Assembly (NCBI GenBank): GCA_039105265.1
Contig: JAPFFF010000009.1
Location: 3,348,001-3,412,000, forward strand
DNA length: 64,000 nucleotides
Source of the DNA: Tritrichomonas musculus
Taxonomy: Eukaryota; Parabasalia; Tritrichomonadida; Tritrichomonadidae
Direction of reading: 5' to 3'
Part shown: positions 1 to 11,289 of the stretch, one piece after another
Layout: each line of letters begins with the position of its first letter
Position numbering within the stretch: the first letter of the stretch is position 1
Made by a program: the position numbers and the translations under genes
The notes under the pieces: generated by a model
Database searches by the model: none
The model's input: only the letters and a program-made list of their open reading frames with translations
Told to the model about the DNA's origin: nothing

Positions 1-910
1 TTACCTATTAAAAATAAATATTAGAATTTAAATTTAAAATATAATCTTTTTAGAAAATTTTGGGTGAAAGAAAAATAAAAATAAAAAAAAAATTCTACCC
101 ATATCTCTCAAAATTGTATGAAAAAACTTGTAAAATATTCAAAAAAATATCGTTAAAGATTATTTTTATCAGAAAATATGATCGTTTTCAAATAATGCCT
201 TTTCAAAATATTATCGTCTCTGGTATAATAATTGGCCCAAACCGACTTCGATATGAGTTTTAATATTGCATGAACCAATTCTATCTTTTGATGAGCATTT
301 TGGAGTATAGTAAGCAGCAAGGTACCTTCATTTATGTTTCTAATTTTGATATCTCATCTTTTTTTCCTTGGTATGCAAGTTAGGCTCTAGAAAAGTTAGA
401 AAAGGGAATCTTTCGAGTTTTCTTTGGAAGTATTATCATGCTTCTAACAAGATCATGCCAACAAAAAGCATTTTGCAGTAGTATTGCCTTTCAGTGTTAA
501 TAATTTGTCCAAAATTTGATAAAAAATTGATAAAAATTTGATTCTTAGGTAGATTTATTAGTTATTTTGCATTAAATCGTGTATAAATTCTCTATTGAAG
601 GCAATATGTGTTGGAGAATCTCGATTTTACAAATTATTTTTGCTCTTTTCTTGCTCTTGTATGATCAGTTTTAATTAAAAAAATTGAGATTATTCAAATT
701 TATTTTGAATAAAATTTTTGCAAAAAGTTATTTTTTATTTTATTTTATTTTCACTTTTGATAAAAACCGCAAATAACATTCTCAAAATTGAGAAAAGCTG
801 ACATTATTAAATCAAGCTTATATTCATCCCAATAAGTTTTGATAGGAAACAAATTCAAAAAGGGTTTATTACACTTTTATTCCAAGAAAAAGTTGTTTTT
901 CTTTTTTATA
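1..910. other. AT-rich stretch without a recognisable gene
   Basis: I see no ATG-started frame of useful length. The longest frame (60-263) starts only at TTG and has no recognisable family. A short stretch after it (about 240-360) also reads without stops, so a decayed gene is possible but not supported. Confidence 0.5.
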
Positions 911-1557
911 GTCCTCGCACGATTGAATTTCTTTCAATTTTATTAACTTTTTATATATGCAAGATCAAATTTTGTATAATAGATAATTATTTTTTGATAT
1001 ATCTGTATCAAATATTGAAGGCTATTTGAAAAAAGCCTTCAAAAAGTGGCGAGTACGATTCTGAGATCTCAAATTATTTCAAATTTTTCTATAGATTGAG
1101 ACAACTCATACAATTTCTTTTTTCTAAGATATTTCGAGCTGAGTTTTTATTATTATTATTGAGAAATTGGATCTTCAAATTATAGCAACTTTAAATACAA
1201 TATAATTCTCTAAAATCTATCAAAAAAAATCTCAAGCATTTCAGATCAATAAATAAATTTTTTAAAGAATAATTAATAATCAATTAAACCATCTAAGAGT
1301 TGACTTATTTTTACATCCATTGGCATGAAATATAAATATTAAAGTAGAATAAACATTCAAATATGCATGAAATATAAATTTTACATAATTTAAAAGCAAC
1401 TCTGAAGTTGTTTGTATTGAATTCTTCAATATAAAATAAAAATATGAATATTTAAAAATCAATTCAATTTTTCATCGATTTAAAATTCAATAAAAAATAA
1501 TAATCGTCTACTTTTAAAAAGTTTGAAATTTTGAATGAAATTCAATAGTGCGAGGAC
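911..1557. mobile_element. Non-autonomous TA-type DNA element, 647 bp
   Basis: The ends are inverted copies: GTCCTCGCAC followed by KATTGAATTTC at both ends, with weaker similarity for about 45 bases. Each end is flanked by TA, the target duplication used by Tc1/mariner-type elements. No transposase frame lies inside. The family name is unknown; the TA-type assignment rests on the flanks only. Confidence 0.7.
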
Positions 1558-2203
1558 TAACTTTTTTAAAACAGTTACGGTTTCTATTAAAACTTTATAG
1601 CAGCTATAAGGAGATATCTTTAAAAAATTTGACCTTAAATTGACCTTTTAAAATAAGATAAAATCCTTGAAAATTTATGTTATGGGTAGCCTTTACTTTT
1701 TTCACATCACAAATTCCTTAACGTAACATTTTAACGTTTATATTCTTTAATCCCTATTTTTGTTGTTGTATTTGCATGTTTTTGGCAAAAATATCAAGTT
1801 TTCAAATTAAATTTTATTAAAAAAATCAATGAACAGATAAAATTAAAATTTTGTGGCACTTAAGTTTATATTTTATATAATCGCTTTTTAGTATTGGTTT
1901 TATATATTAAAATGAAATTAAAAGTTTATAAAACAATATTATAATAGTAAATAATCTAGAAATCTTGAGTAATGTGAATTGGTTTGCTCACAGAGTGATT
2001 ATATGATTTTTATAAAATGGTCAATCATTTCACCTTTGCAAAAAATGATTTTTAAAAATTGCATTTTACTTTTACAAAAATGATTTTATAAAATAATTTA
2101 ATTGCTATTTTATTTATTTACAAAAAATTATTTAGTATATTATCTTTTTTCAGAGATATGATTATTTTATGTATTCAATATTTTCAATAAAAAATACATT
2201 GTA
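1558..2203. other. Gene-free AT-rich spacer
   Basis: No open frame, RNA gene or clear repeat was seen between the two flanking TA-type elements. Confidence 0.5.
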
Positions 2204-3665
2204 TAGTTGGTGGACATAATTATGTTTTTGGGACATAATCATGTTTGCTCAACTTTTTGAATGGTACACAAAAATAAAACACATTTTTCTCAATACTTTT
2301 TAAAGATAATTTGATAATATTATATACTTTATTAATGTATTTTATGTACATCATTATTTAATTAAATGAGCTATTATATTTGTGATTTATATGAAATTTT
2401 GCCATTAATGTAAAAAAAAGTCAAAATGCTTATTTTATTCTCAATAATTGAAACTTGGGATTTAATAATAATATCATTAATTCATAATCAGTAATGATAT
2501 AATTTTGTCAGATAATTGATATCTAAAAACTTTCATATAAGAAAATTTTGATGCACAAAATAAAGTTGAAAATCATATCACTTTTTTGTTTTTTTCCAAT
2601 AAAAAATAAAAACTTTTAAATTTTTATTTAAATATTTGATATAATGCAAATAGTATAATGATATTGAAAGAATAAAATTGGCTGTTCTACTCAAGATTTA
2701 ATACCTTAATGAAAAAGAGTAACTTCTGAAATAACTTAAAAAGACTTTCAATTTTAGACTTTGAGAAATTATTTTCATTATTTTAATAGTTCTTCTATAC
2801 TTACCTAATATTTATTGATTAATTGCTATTTTAATGCTATTATAATAGAAAAAATAAAAAAGTGAAATGTATATATTTCTTAGAAAAACCTGAAATCTTG
2901 ATGGGCAACAATGATTTTTAGAGGATTAATAATATATTTCATTGTATGTGTTATCAAATAATGTAATTCTGAAATCATATCAATTATGAATGAGTGATTT
3001 ATGAATGATTTTGAATGAAAAAAAGAAAAATGAAATTTTTCCAAGATTGATTCTTTTTCAACCATATTATTATATTTAATATATTATATGCATCATATAG
3101 ATGATTAATACTGCATCTAATTTGAAATAAAATAAACTCATTTTTCAAAATTTGTAATTTTGTATGAATGATTTTTGTCATATTTTGAAAACACTTTTTC
3201 TTTTTATATAATTATTGTTTCAATAAATTTTTTTCTAAAATATAATATATACATTATATTCTAAAATAATAACTATGTTAGAGCAAATTAAAACAACCTT
3301 TTTTTTATGGTAAAAGCATGAAATGTGACATGAAATGAGTTTTTTGAGTAGTGAAATGAAAATGAAACCATTTTTTCTAATTATCTATTTTATTTCAATA
3401 AATAATAATGATACATTTTAATTATAGATGAAAAGTAAATTATAATTTTTTTCAAATAATAAAAAAATATTCAGAAATTAAAAATTCGATATCATATTTA
3501 TGATCAAATTTAGTTTGATAAAAGTGAATGAAAATCGGGGAATAGAATGTATCCAATATGATATTAATTGTTCTACAATTGTTTTTTTAAAAGTCCAATT
3601 TGAATATATAGAAATGATGTGAAAACATAATTATGTCTCCAAAACAGAATTATGTCCACCAACTA
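2204..3665. mobile_element. Non-autonomous TA-type DNA element, about 1.46 kb
   Basis: The left end reads TAGTTGGTGGACATAATTAT and the right end is its inverse with one or two changes; the similarity runs on to a second ACATAATYATG block. TA flanks both ends. The length is that of an autonomous Tc1/mariner element, but the interior has only short unrelated frames (about 2880-3181 on the minus strand), so it is probably a dead or deleted copy. Confidence 0.7.
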
Positions 3666-4106
3666 TACAAACCTTGTATTTTTTCTATCGTTCTTTGTAG
3701 AACAAGGTTGGTACAAAAAGTGAAGTCTAGTTATGGGCTATATTTCATATGTTCTAAATGCTATCTGCCTTATATATTTTAGATTTTTTTTTCTGAGTAT
3801 TATTTTTTATTCAAAATTTTTTATTTTTTTAATTTTTTCAAATTTGTTTATCTTATTTTTTTCTTGTGATCATGAGTTTAGATAATATATTTATATGATA
3901 TACTGCACAGAAATTCATAATTATTTGGAATTCTAAATTGTTACTTCATTATTCCTGATATATAAATTGTTCAAAATTGAGAATATTATTTATATTATTT
4001 TTTCAAAGTTTAAACAGCCAAGTTCATTCAAAATCTCTATCAAATTTTTTTTTTTTTTTTTTAACTTTTCTTGAGTTGAGTTTTTCATCAAGTTCATTCA
4101 AGACGA
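3666..4106. other. Gene-free spacer between two TA-type elements
   Basis: AT-rich with a T-run near 4047-4062. The phrase AAGTTCATTCAA occurs twice near 4020 and 4090. Nothing else was recognised. Confidence 0.45.
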
Positions 4107-4824
4107 AACTATAGTTAAAAAGTCGGGAGTACGATAGGAACTTTTTATTAAATAAATTAATTGAAAAAATAAAATTTTTAACTTTTTCATAACTCAGTTC
4201 ACTCCAGACTTATTTGAAAGAGCTTTTTGAGAGATTAAAACAAAATTTAGTTAGCATTAAAAACATTTATTTTATCAAATATCAGAAAGAAATCCTGCTA
4301 ATTTTGAATTCTATAACAAGTAAATAAGCAAAATTAATTGTTTTTGCATTTTAAAAGTAATTATTTCTTATTAATTGTTGAGAATTCCTATTGAATATTT
4401 AAAGTAATATATATTGATTTTTTTATAGATTTAATAATAAATTTTGGTATTGCGACATGGTATTTAGTGATAATTTTAGGCAGAAAAATCGGGGATTCTA
4501 ATTACCAGATAGATATAATAAAAGAGCTGGAATACTTTGAAATTTCTCAAGTAGGTGTTTGTAATTTAATAATAACTTCTGATGGCGAATTAATTTTGCT
4601 TTCAAGCTATTATGATTATGAATAATAATATTTTGCTTGCATATTATTGGGAAAAAATCCATAAATTTGTACTTAATGACAAAAAAACTTAATTATTTGA
4701 ATCCAAAGAACTTTTGTGTCAAAGAAAAGGCAATAAATGGTTATTTTGTCTACGTTTTGTTTGTTTATAAATTAGAAAAAAATAGATGAACTTTTTGAAT
4801 GCTCCTGACTTTTTAACTTTAGTT
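4107..4824. mobile_element. Non-autonomous TA-type element, about 718 bp
   Basis: Left end AACTATAGTTAAAAAGTCGG pairs with an inverted right end that differs at two positions (AACTAAAGTTAAAAAGTCAG); GGAGYA follows in both. A TA lies outside the right end; the left flank reads GA, so the duplication has decayed or the boundary is off by a base or two. No coding frame inside. It ends 286 bp upstream of the RRM gene. Confidence 0.6.
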
Positions 4825-5110
4825 TATATCATAATCCATTTAATTTTTTATATAATTAAGAAAATTTAAATGATAATTATGCTTATATTTTGAATATAAA
4901 ATAATCGTTTTTATTTCATGAAAGATATAGACTATATCAATACAATGATAAAAAGTCAATTTTAACGAAAAAAAAGAATATTTTGTAAGTCAAAATTTTT
5001 AAAATTGTATTAAATATTTGTCGTTTAGTTTTTTTTTTTTTTAATAAACGGTATTTCAAACAAATTCAAAATTTGACAACTTTACGGTTTTTGGTCTGGC
5101 CATTTACGAC

Positions 5111-5863
5111 ATGACAACAGCCGATCAATCAAATATCTCAAACAAAACAATTTACGTTAGTAATATTCCATTTTCAGCCGATGGAAGAGATTTAGCAGCA
5201 GCTTTCGAACGTTTTGGTGAAATCACACAAAGTCGAATTATTAGTGGATATTATCGTGGACAAAATACTTCTCGTGGATTTGGTTTTGTAGACTTTAAGA
5301 CTGAAGAAGGATTTAATAATGCAGTCAATTTCAAGGAACCAATTAAAATTCAAAGTGATAGAGGCGAAAGAACTCTTAGAGTTTCTGCAGCACGTCCCAG
5401 AGTTAACCATCCAAGAGATACGATATATCTTGGAAGACTTGCTGAAAATACAAATGAGCAAAATATAAGAGATGCATTTAAGGATTATACTATCACTGAG
5501 GTTAGGATTCCTCAAGCTCGTAATCCTCGTCAAGAGAAAAAATATTTTGCATTTGTTAAGTTTGCATCAGAAGAAATTTGTAAGAAAGTAATGGAATTAA
5601 AGAATGTTAGTATCTGTGGAAAAGATATAAGAATTCTATCTGCTCGTCCACAAGTTAGATTTCCATTTATGCGCCGTGGACCTAGAAGTGGTTACCGTGG
5701 TCGCAGAGGTGGTTTCCGTGGTCGTAGAGGATATCGCGGTCGCGGTCGTGGTCGTCGTGCTCAACGTCAAGGCAATAGACCAAATCAACAACAACAACAA
5801 GGACAGCAACAAGGACAACAGCAGCCACCAAATCAAAATCAACAGCAACAACCACCAAAATAA
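5111..5863 (+). CDS. Two-RRM RNA-binding protein with RGG and Q-rich tail
   Basis: A 250-residue protein with two RNA-recognition motifs. RRM1 (about 13-92) has RNP2 IYVSNI and RNP1 RGFGFVDF; RRM2 (about 103-178) has IYLGRL and YFAFVKF. The tail (about 185-215) is rich in RG/RGG and ends in a Q/N/P-rich segment. The layout is that of hnRNP-like or nucleolin-like proteins that bind RNA through the RRMs and use the RGG tail for extra contacts and arginine methylation. I infer a role in mRNA or rRNA processing but cannot say which. The ATG follows a CCATTT initiator-like motif (5100-5105) with only a few bases between, which supports this start. The gene converges with the next RRM gene; the stops are about 240 bp apart. 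Confidence 0.88.
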   Translation: MTTADQSNISNKTIYVSNIPFSADGRDLAAAFERFGEITQSRIISGYYRGQNTSRGFGFVDFKTEEGFNNAVNFKEPIKIQSDRGERTLRVSAARPRVNHPRDTIYLGRLAENTNEQNIRDAFKDYTITEVRIPQARNPRQEKKYFAFVKFASEEICKKVMELKNVSICGKDIRILSARPQVRFPFMRRGPRSGYRGRRGGFRGRRGYRGRGRGRRAQRQGNRPNQQQQQGQQQGQQQPPNQNQQQQPPK

Positions 5864-6105
5864 GGACGATAACAAAATCCACCTTAATTAATAAATATCC
5901 CCAGTTATCTATTATTGTTTCCTTTATCATGTATTTTATGATACATTCATATTTTAATATATACTTAATTTTCATCCCTATCTTTAAAACGCCGTATGAT
6001 CTCTAAAATCATAAAGGGAAAAAAAGAAAGATTCTTTTTAAAAGAGAATTGAAATATGAAAGGAAATTTGTAATAAGATATAAAAAAAATAAAAAAAAAA
6101 AGAAA

Positions 6106-8181
6106 TTATGTGGCCTTAATTTTAGAAACTTCACTATCAATCCAAATGAAATTACCCATCAATAGTTCCCTGAATCTATTATAGGTGTCACTTACTGACA
6201 TTTGATCAACAGTCTTGAATAATGTATCTTTAATCTCATCAAAGTTGATTTGAATAAATAATTTGATATATTCACGTGGTGAAACTTTTGTATAATTGAC
6301 ATTAGGGTATGCATACTTGATATTTGAATATATAGATTGTTGAGCAGGGTCATTTTTAATATATCCACCGTTTGCTTTGAAATAAGAAATTTTCATTCCT
6401 TTCATTGCGTGAAGATTATACATAAGGTATTCAGATGTTTGGTAATCGCGAGTAAGGATAATTCCATGTCCATTTGGAACTCCCGTTAATGGATTGAGGT
6501 TCACAAAGCATGAATCAATGTTGAGATTTCCCAAGGACATAATATCTTTGACCAAATTTGATGTTCCATAATCATTTGACGGGAGATTTTGGACAAAGAG
6601 AAGTAAGTATTGCCAGTTCTTAAGCAAAGGTATTCTAGTTAATTGTTTAGAAGATTGGTCGAGTACATTTCCATTAAGGAGGTCACATTTGAAATTTTCC
6701 TTGCTTAATTCTACAAGGGCTTTAACAGCATCTTCTGTTTGAGAAAAGTATACGTATGCTGCTTTCTTGTCATTATAGGAAAGGACATACGATGAATGAA
6801 CTTGTCCATAATTTCTGCATTTCGCATTAATTTCGGGTTCATTCAATTTACTTGGTAAATCATATATAACCAAACAATTGTTTGGTGCATTTGTGCCTTC
6901 AGTAAATGCAAAAATAGCTTCGGCTGTCTTTAAAGGAGGATAAAGAAAGACGTTTTTATAAGAGCATGAACGCTTAGCTTGATAAGCATTATCATAGCTT
7001 TCGAAAAGTACGAATCCATAAGGAAAAGCTTCAAATCCGGTTGGTGAAATTGATGTTGCAAGGATTTTTCCATAAGAAGAGAATTCATCGCTTAACTCGC
7101 TGATTGTTTTGGTTGGAGGGAATTCATTGATTTGAATTAAGCCAGCTTCTGGTCTTTGATATCCTTTAATGAAATATGGTAGAATCGTAAGAGGGCTCTG
7201 AACGTTTGCGTCAATGTAATGACGGAGCTCATATGAACTTTTACAAGCTTCTTCAGTTTCATATTGAACAATCACAGCGCGTGAAGAGTGGGGAGTTAAG
7301 CGAATAACCTTACCTTTAGTTTCAAAGAGTTGCTTGATTTCTTGCTGATGTCCGTTTGAGTCACGGAATCCATCTGCGTATATTGCCCTCTTTTCAAGAG
7401 TTTGAATTGTCAAACTATAAATTTGAGGTTTGACTTTTGTTTGAACTCTTCCTTGTTGGCTTTGGCTTTTAACGAAAGCGTCGCAATTCTCTGCGGAATC
7501 AAAGAAGAAAAGTGTTCCATCTTCAACAGGAACAGACAAATAAACATGCTCTGGAGAAGGGATTGGTTCTTGTTGTGGTTGATTGTTTGGAGAACGGTCT
7601 TCTGGCTGTTGCTGATGCGCATGTGGAGAAACAGCTAGTACAACGTCCTTTGGTAATTGTATGTTGTCGTTATTTTGATTTGGAGGGCGATGATTAAAAT
7701 CAACTTTTAATCTTTGACCTTTAAAGTTTGTTTCACTCAACTTTGATTTTGCAATGGTTGCCTCGTGCGGATTTCTAAGGCTAACAATGCATTTTTGATC
7801 TTTTAATATTTTAACTTTTTCTGGTTTGATTGGTGATAATTGATTATAAATAAATTGTTCTCTTTCTTCGGGTTTGGCATCAGGTGGAAAGTCTGAGATA
7901 ATAAGTGAAAGATTTTGATGATCATTTGGGCGATGCTGGATTAGTTGATTCCAGGAAACTTTGACCTTTTGGCCTTTAATACTCGTTGTATTTTGAAGTG
8001 CTTTCTCCGCATTTTCATGCGTGTCAAAAGTAATTCTAATTGATGTTTTTTCATTCTTTTTGTGGGAAGAAATGTTTTTTATCTCACCATAATTCTTGAA
8101 ATGCTCCCTGATATCGTTTTCGTCTAATCCTTTTGGTATTTCATGTATAAATAAAGTAGAGTTCTGTGAATTTCCTGACAT
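6106..8181 (-). CDS. Multi-RRM RNA-binding protein
   Basis: A 691-residue protein built from serial RRM-like folds. The first two are clear (about 8-75 and 92-165). A Q/P/N-rich linker follows near 180-210, then degenerate RRMs near 255-330, 345-425 and 430-510, and a weaker one near 535-600. RNP1-like YGFVLFES is visible in the central part. The last 70 residues are a non-RRM, probably helical tail. The frame opens four codons earlier at GTG, but the first ATG (complement of 8179-8181, peptide MSGNSQNS) is the likely start. A CCATTT motif lies about 30 bases upstream. Serial RRMs suggest binding to long single-stranded RNA, as in PABP-like or PTB-like proteins; the family is not certain. Confidence 0.85.
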   Translation of the reverse strand: MSGNSQNSTLFIHEIPKGLDENDIREHFKNYGEIKNISSHKKNEKTSIRITFDTHENAEKALQNTTSIKGQKVKVSWNQLIQHRPNDHQNLSLIISDFPPDAKPEEREQFIYNQLSPIKPEKVKILKDQKCIVSLRNPHEATIAKSKLSETNFKGQRLKVDFNHRPPNQNNDNIQLPKDVVLAVSPHAHQQQPEDRSPNNQPQQEPIPSPEHVYLSVPVEDGTLFFFDSAENCDAFVKSQSQQGRVQTKVKPQIYSLTIQTLEKRAIYADGFRDSNGHQQEIKQLFETKGKVIRLTPHSSRAVIVQYETEEACKSSYELRHYIDANVQSPLTILPYFIKGYQRPEAGLIQINEFPPTKTISELSDEFSSYGKILATSISPTGFEAFPYGFVLFESYDNAYQAKRSCSYKNVFLYPPLKTAEAIFAFTEGTNAPNNCLVIYDLPSKLNEPEINAKCRNYGQVHSSYVLSYNDKKAAYVYFSQTEDAVKALVELSKENFKCDLLNGNVLDQSSKQLTRIPLLKNWQYLLLFVQNLPSNDYGTSNLVKDIMSLGNLNIDSCFVNLNPLTGVPNGHGIILTRDYQTSEYLMYNLHAMKGMKISYFKANGGYIKNDPAQQSIYSNIKYAYPNVNYTKVSPREYIKLFIQINFDEIKDTLFKTVDQMSVSDTYNRFRELLMGNFIWIDSEVSKIKAT

Positions 8182-8193
8182 TGGCCAAACCAC

Positions 8194-8593
8194 AAAAAAG
8201 AAATGGTAATTTTATCTTTTCTATACTATTTCAGAAAAAGTATAAGTAATTGATAATAGTATAAGTATATGACTGAAAAATCTATAGAAATGTTTCTCTT
8301 TTTTTTAATAATATGTGTATATTAGATAAAATCATTGTTTTTGTTTTTAATTCAAATTTTTTAATAAAAAAAAAGAATGAAATCCGTTATTATCAATCAA
8401 TTTTATCAAACTTTTTGATAATTAATCAAATGAATAAATAAACGTTCTGCATATGCAGAATAAATGATTATGAAATAAATGATTTTTTTTGGATTTTAAA
8501 AAATGAAATAAATAGGCTTTAGTTTTATACTACATTTACTTCAAAAAGTTATAAAATCTTTCAAATTTAAATTCTGTAAAAAATTTTTTTAGA
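8194..8593. other. Upstream spacer of the multi-RRM gene
   Basis: AT-rich and gene-free. It contains a perfect 16-base palindrome TTCTGCATATGCAGAA at 8445-8460, about 265 bases upstream of the minus-strand ATG. Whether it is a regulatory site is unknown. Confidence 0.5.
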
Positions 8594-8601
8594 GGTGCGA
8601 G

Positions 8602-8987
8602 TTACCCTTCGGACGTAATTGGATTTTTGTAAAATTCAATGAAAAGACGTATTAAAATGTAAAAATTGCCGAAATGAAACGTAATTACATAATTTATATA
8701 AAAATAAAAAAAAGCAAAAAGGTTTAGTTTCGAACTCAATACTTTGGCCTCAATTTTTATTTATCCTCTAAGCTAGAGCTCTCAAATTTGAAAGGATAAA
8801 ATATTTATATTTAAAGATAAATAAATTTATTTTTCAAATACAACTTTTTATTAACTTTATCTAAAAAAGTCGTATTCCAATTATTTTCACGTAGACGTAA
8901 TCGTAAAACGTAATTGATTTTTTTTCTTGGTCTATTTCATTGAAAAAGTTTGAAGAGAACGTAATTTTTAAAACCTCCGAAGGGCAA
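8602..8987. mobile_element. 386-bp MITE with 8-bp target duplication
   Basis: Ends are TTACCCTTCGGA on the left and its inverse TTGCCCTTCGGA on the right. The 8-mer GGTGCGAG lies directly outside both ends (8594-8601 and 8988-8995). Short TIRs with 8-bp duplications are typical of hAT-driven elements. The interior repeats ACGTAATT several times in both orientations, a possible subterminal transposase-binding repeat. A decayed relative lies at 23593-23672. Confidence 0.82.
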
Positions 8988-9223
8988 GGTGCGAGAACTA
9001 CCTTTGGTTAACCAATTTATTTCAAATTTAGATATTTATTTATACAGGTAAAATAATGTATAATTAATGTATAATTTTTTAATTTGGTTCGCTACGAGTA
9101 ATATTATATTGATTTTAAAATTGAATATGAGAAAAAAAAAAAAATCAAATTTTTATTTCTAAAAAAAAAAAAAAAGAGCACCAAATACTTTGTTTTTTAA
9201 GGTAATTTTTATATTTGTTTATA

Positions 9224-9816
9224 GTGTTGTTAAAAGTTATAGACAAAAATACAACCGAAATACAACCGAAATACCTAAAAAAGAGTTAGTCAAATCAAAA
9301 TACCAAAAACAAAGCTAGTCAATTAAAGATTAAAACGATTAAATAACATTTAAAAAGTTTCTATCATTGAAATTATGATTAACAATTGAGAATAAATATT
9401 TTATTTGATCAAAAGCTAATCTGAATTTTTGAGAATACCTAAGAAAAAAAAAACATAACTTTTTGATTGACAAAAATTAAAATAAACTCTATTTATCTTT
9501 ATATTTATTAAATTTATTCTTTTAAATATATAATTAATTACTAAAAAAAATATTTTTATACTTGTTTGCAAATATAAAAAGCAATAAATTTTACAAGAAA
9601 ATTGAATAACCTTTTTTCACAATATTTTTCTTAATTTTATTTTGAAAATTTACTAAAAAATAATTAAGATTAGCTCAAAAAAATCAAAAAAGATTAATTC
9701 AAATTTGCTTTAAAAATGTTTTTATATGTTTAAATTGGTCTTTAAAGTCTATTTTATTTTTTTTTGATTTTGACAAAAGTCTGTTTGGAATTTTTGTATA
9801 TAACTTTTAACAACAC
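9224..9816. mobile_element. 593-bp TA-type non-autonomous element
   Basis: Left end GTGTTGTTAAAAGTTATA has an exact inverse at the right end (TATAACTTTTAACAACAC). Both are flanked by TA. The interior has a short tandem of AAATACAACCG near 9248-9275 and no coding frame. Confidence 0.72.
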
Positions 9817-9818
9817 TA

Positions 9819-11289
9819 TTTGTTTACATAAAAAAATTTAAATATTCACATTTTTAACTTTTGTAATCGTTGAACAATTAAAGGATTTCAATATTAGAAA
9901 ATTATACAAACAAAGAATATAGCATAAAATGATCAATTATTACTAATATCAATGATATTATTTGATAATTCATAAATTAAACTATTTACTTGGTTAAGAA
10001 TTACGATTATGATAAAAAGATTTTCAAAAATATGTTTTATTGTTGTCATTTGACAAATAACTGATATTTAATTGGTTTAATAATTATTTCTCTAATGAAT
10101 AATGCATGGTTTATAAAGATATAATCTGAAATTCTTGATAATTAATTATTTTAGTCTTGTTTATTATAATGGTCTGTTATTATTAGATTATTATTTAATT
10201 TAATGAAAGTATTAAGCGTATAAAGTGTGAAAATAGATTTATAAAATTATTGGAGATAAGATCTGTCCCCTGTTTGCTATTTCAAGATAAAATAAATATT
10301 TTTTAAAATAAATTTCGTCCAAAAATTATATATTACATTTTATTTATTTTTAATTTACTGATATTTAAGAAATATTAATAAAATATTATATAACGGAATT
10401 TGTACAGAATTTTGAGGGGATTTAAGCCTAACGAACATTGCATTGAATTTTGAGGGGATTTAAGCCTAACGAACATTTCTACTCAATTCTTTTTTAACTT
10501 TTTGTGAATAAAAAAATAAAACTACGCCCATCGAGCGGATTTATAAATAATCATAATATAATATCATACAATATAATATAATTCTAATATAAAATAGTTA
10601 TCCCGATAAAATTAATATTATAGCTAGATATTTATGTTTTCTATAATTTTTTTGCTAAAATAAATTTATCTTATTTATATTATAATATTATATATATATT
10701 AATTAGAAATTATATCAATAATTCTATTTAGAATATGATAAAATGAATAAATAATCAATATTATTTCAACTTCAATCATATTCTTCAAAATATGTAAAAT
10801 TTGAATTTCAACGTATGAACTTTCAAATAGTGCGATACTGATATATAATATACAAAATCAATTATATACTTTATTTTATTAAAAAAATCATAAGGCTAAC
10901 GAATTATTTTTTGAAAAATCAATCTTTTTTTAAAACAAAAAATACGTTATTTTAGTTCTCGCACTTCTATTTTTTTAAAAAATTGATTATCATAAAACAC
11001 ATGAAAAATAAAAGCTTTTTTTATATTAGTGATTTGAAGTTTGATAATTAATGTTAGCAAAAGTATATATTTGAGCATCTTTCGTGCGATATCAATTTGA
11101 TTTCAAACAAATTATTTGTTTATTGAATATAACTCATTTGATCTTCTTTAAAATATGAAAAACATTTTCATGAAAAGCATTTTCTTTCATAAAAAATATG
11201 GAAAATACAAATTGCATTAGCATAACAATAATTATTAAAGAAAAAAAAAAAAAATCATTTATTAAAAACCAAAATTGAAAACAATTAAA
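9819..11289. other. Gene-free AT-rich region with a small tandem duplication
   Basis: The only clear structure is a 33-base sequence present twice at 10407-10439 and 10445-10477 (unit about 38 bp, starting GAATTTTGAGGGGATTTAAG). Isolated TIR-like phrases occur at 10954-10965 (TAGTTCTCGCAC), resembling the ends of the 911-1557 element but without a partner. No gene was seen. Confidence 0.6.

Noticed and set aside
60-263. 67-codon frame at the window start
   Set aside because: It opens at TTG only, has K/I/F-rich composition and matches nothing known.
1557-1562. ACTAAC as a trichomonad-type intron branch/3' splice signal
   Set aside because: It lies at the end of a TA-type element with no coding sequence on either side. 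No gene in the window needs an intron.
5192-5533. Minus-strand frame of 113 codons within the first RRM gene
   Set aside because: Shadow of the plus-strand gene, which has clear RRM motifs.
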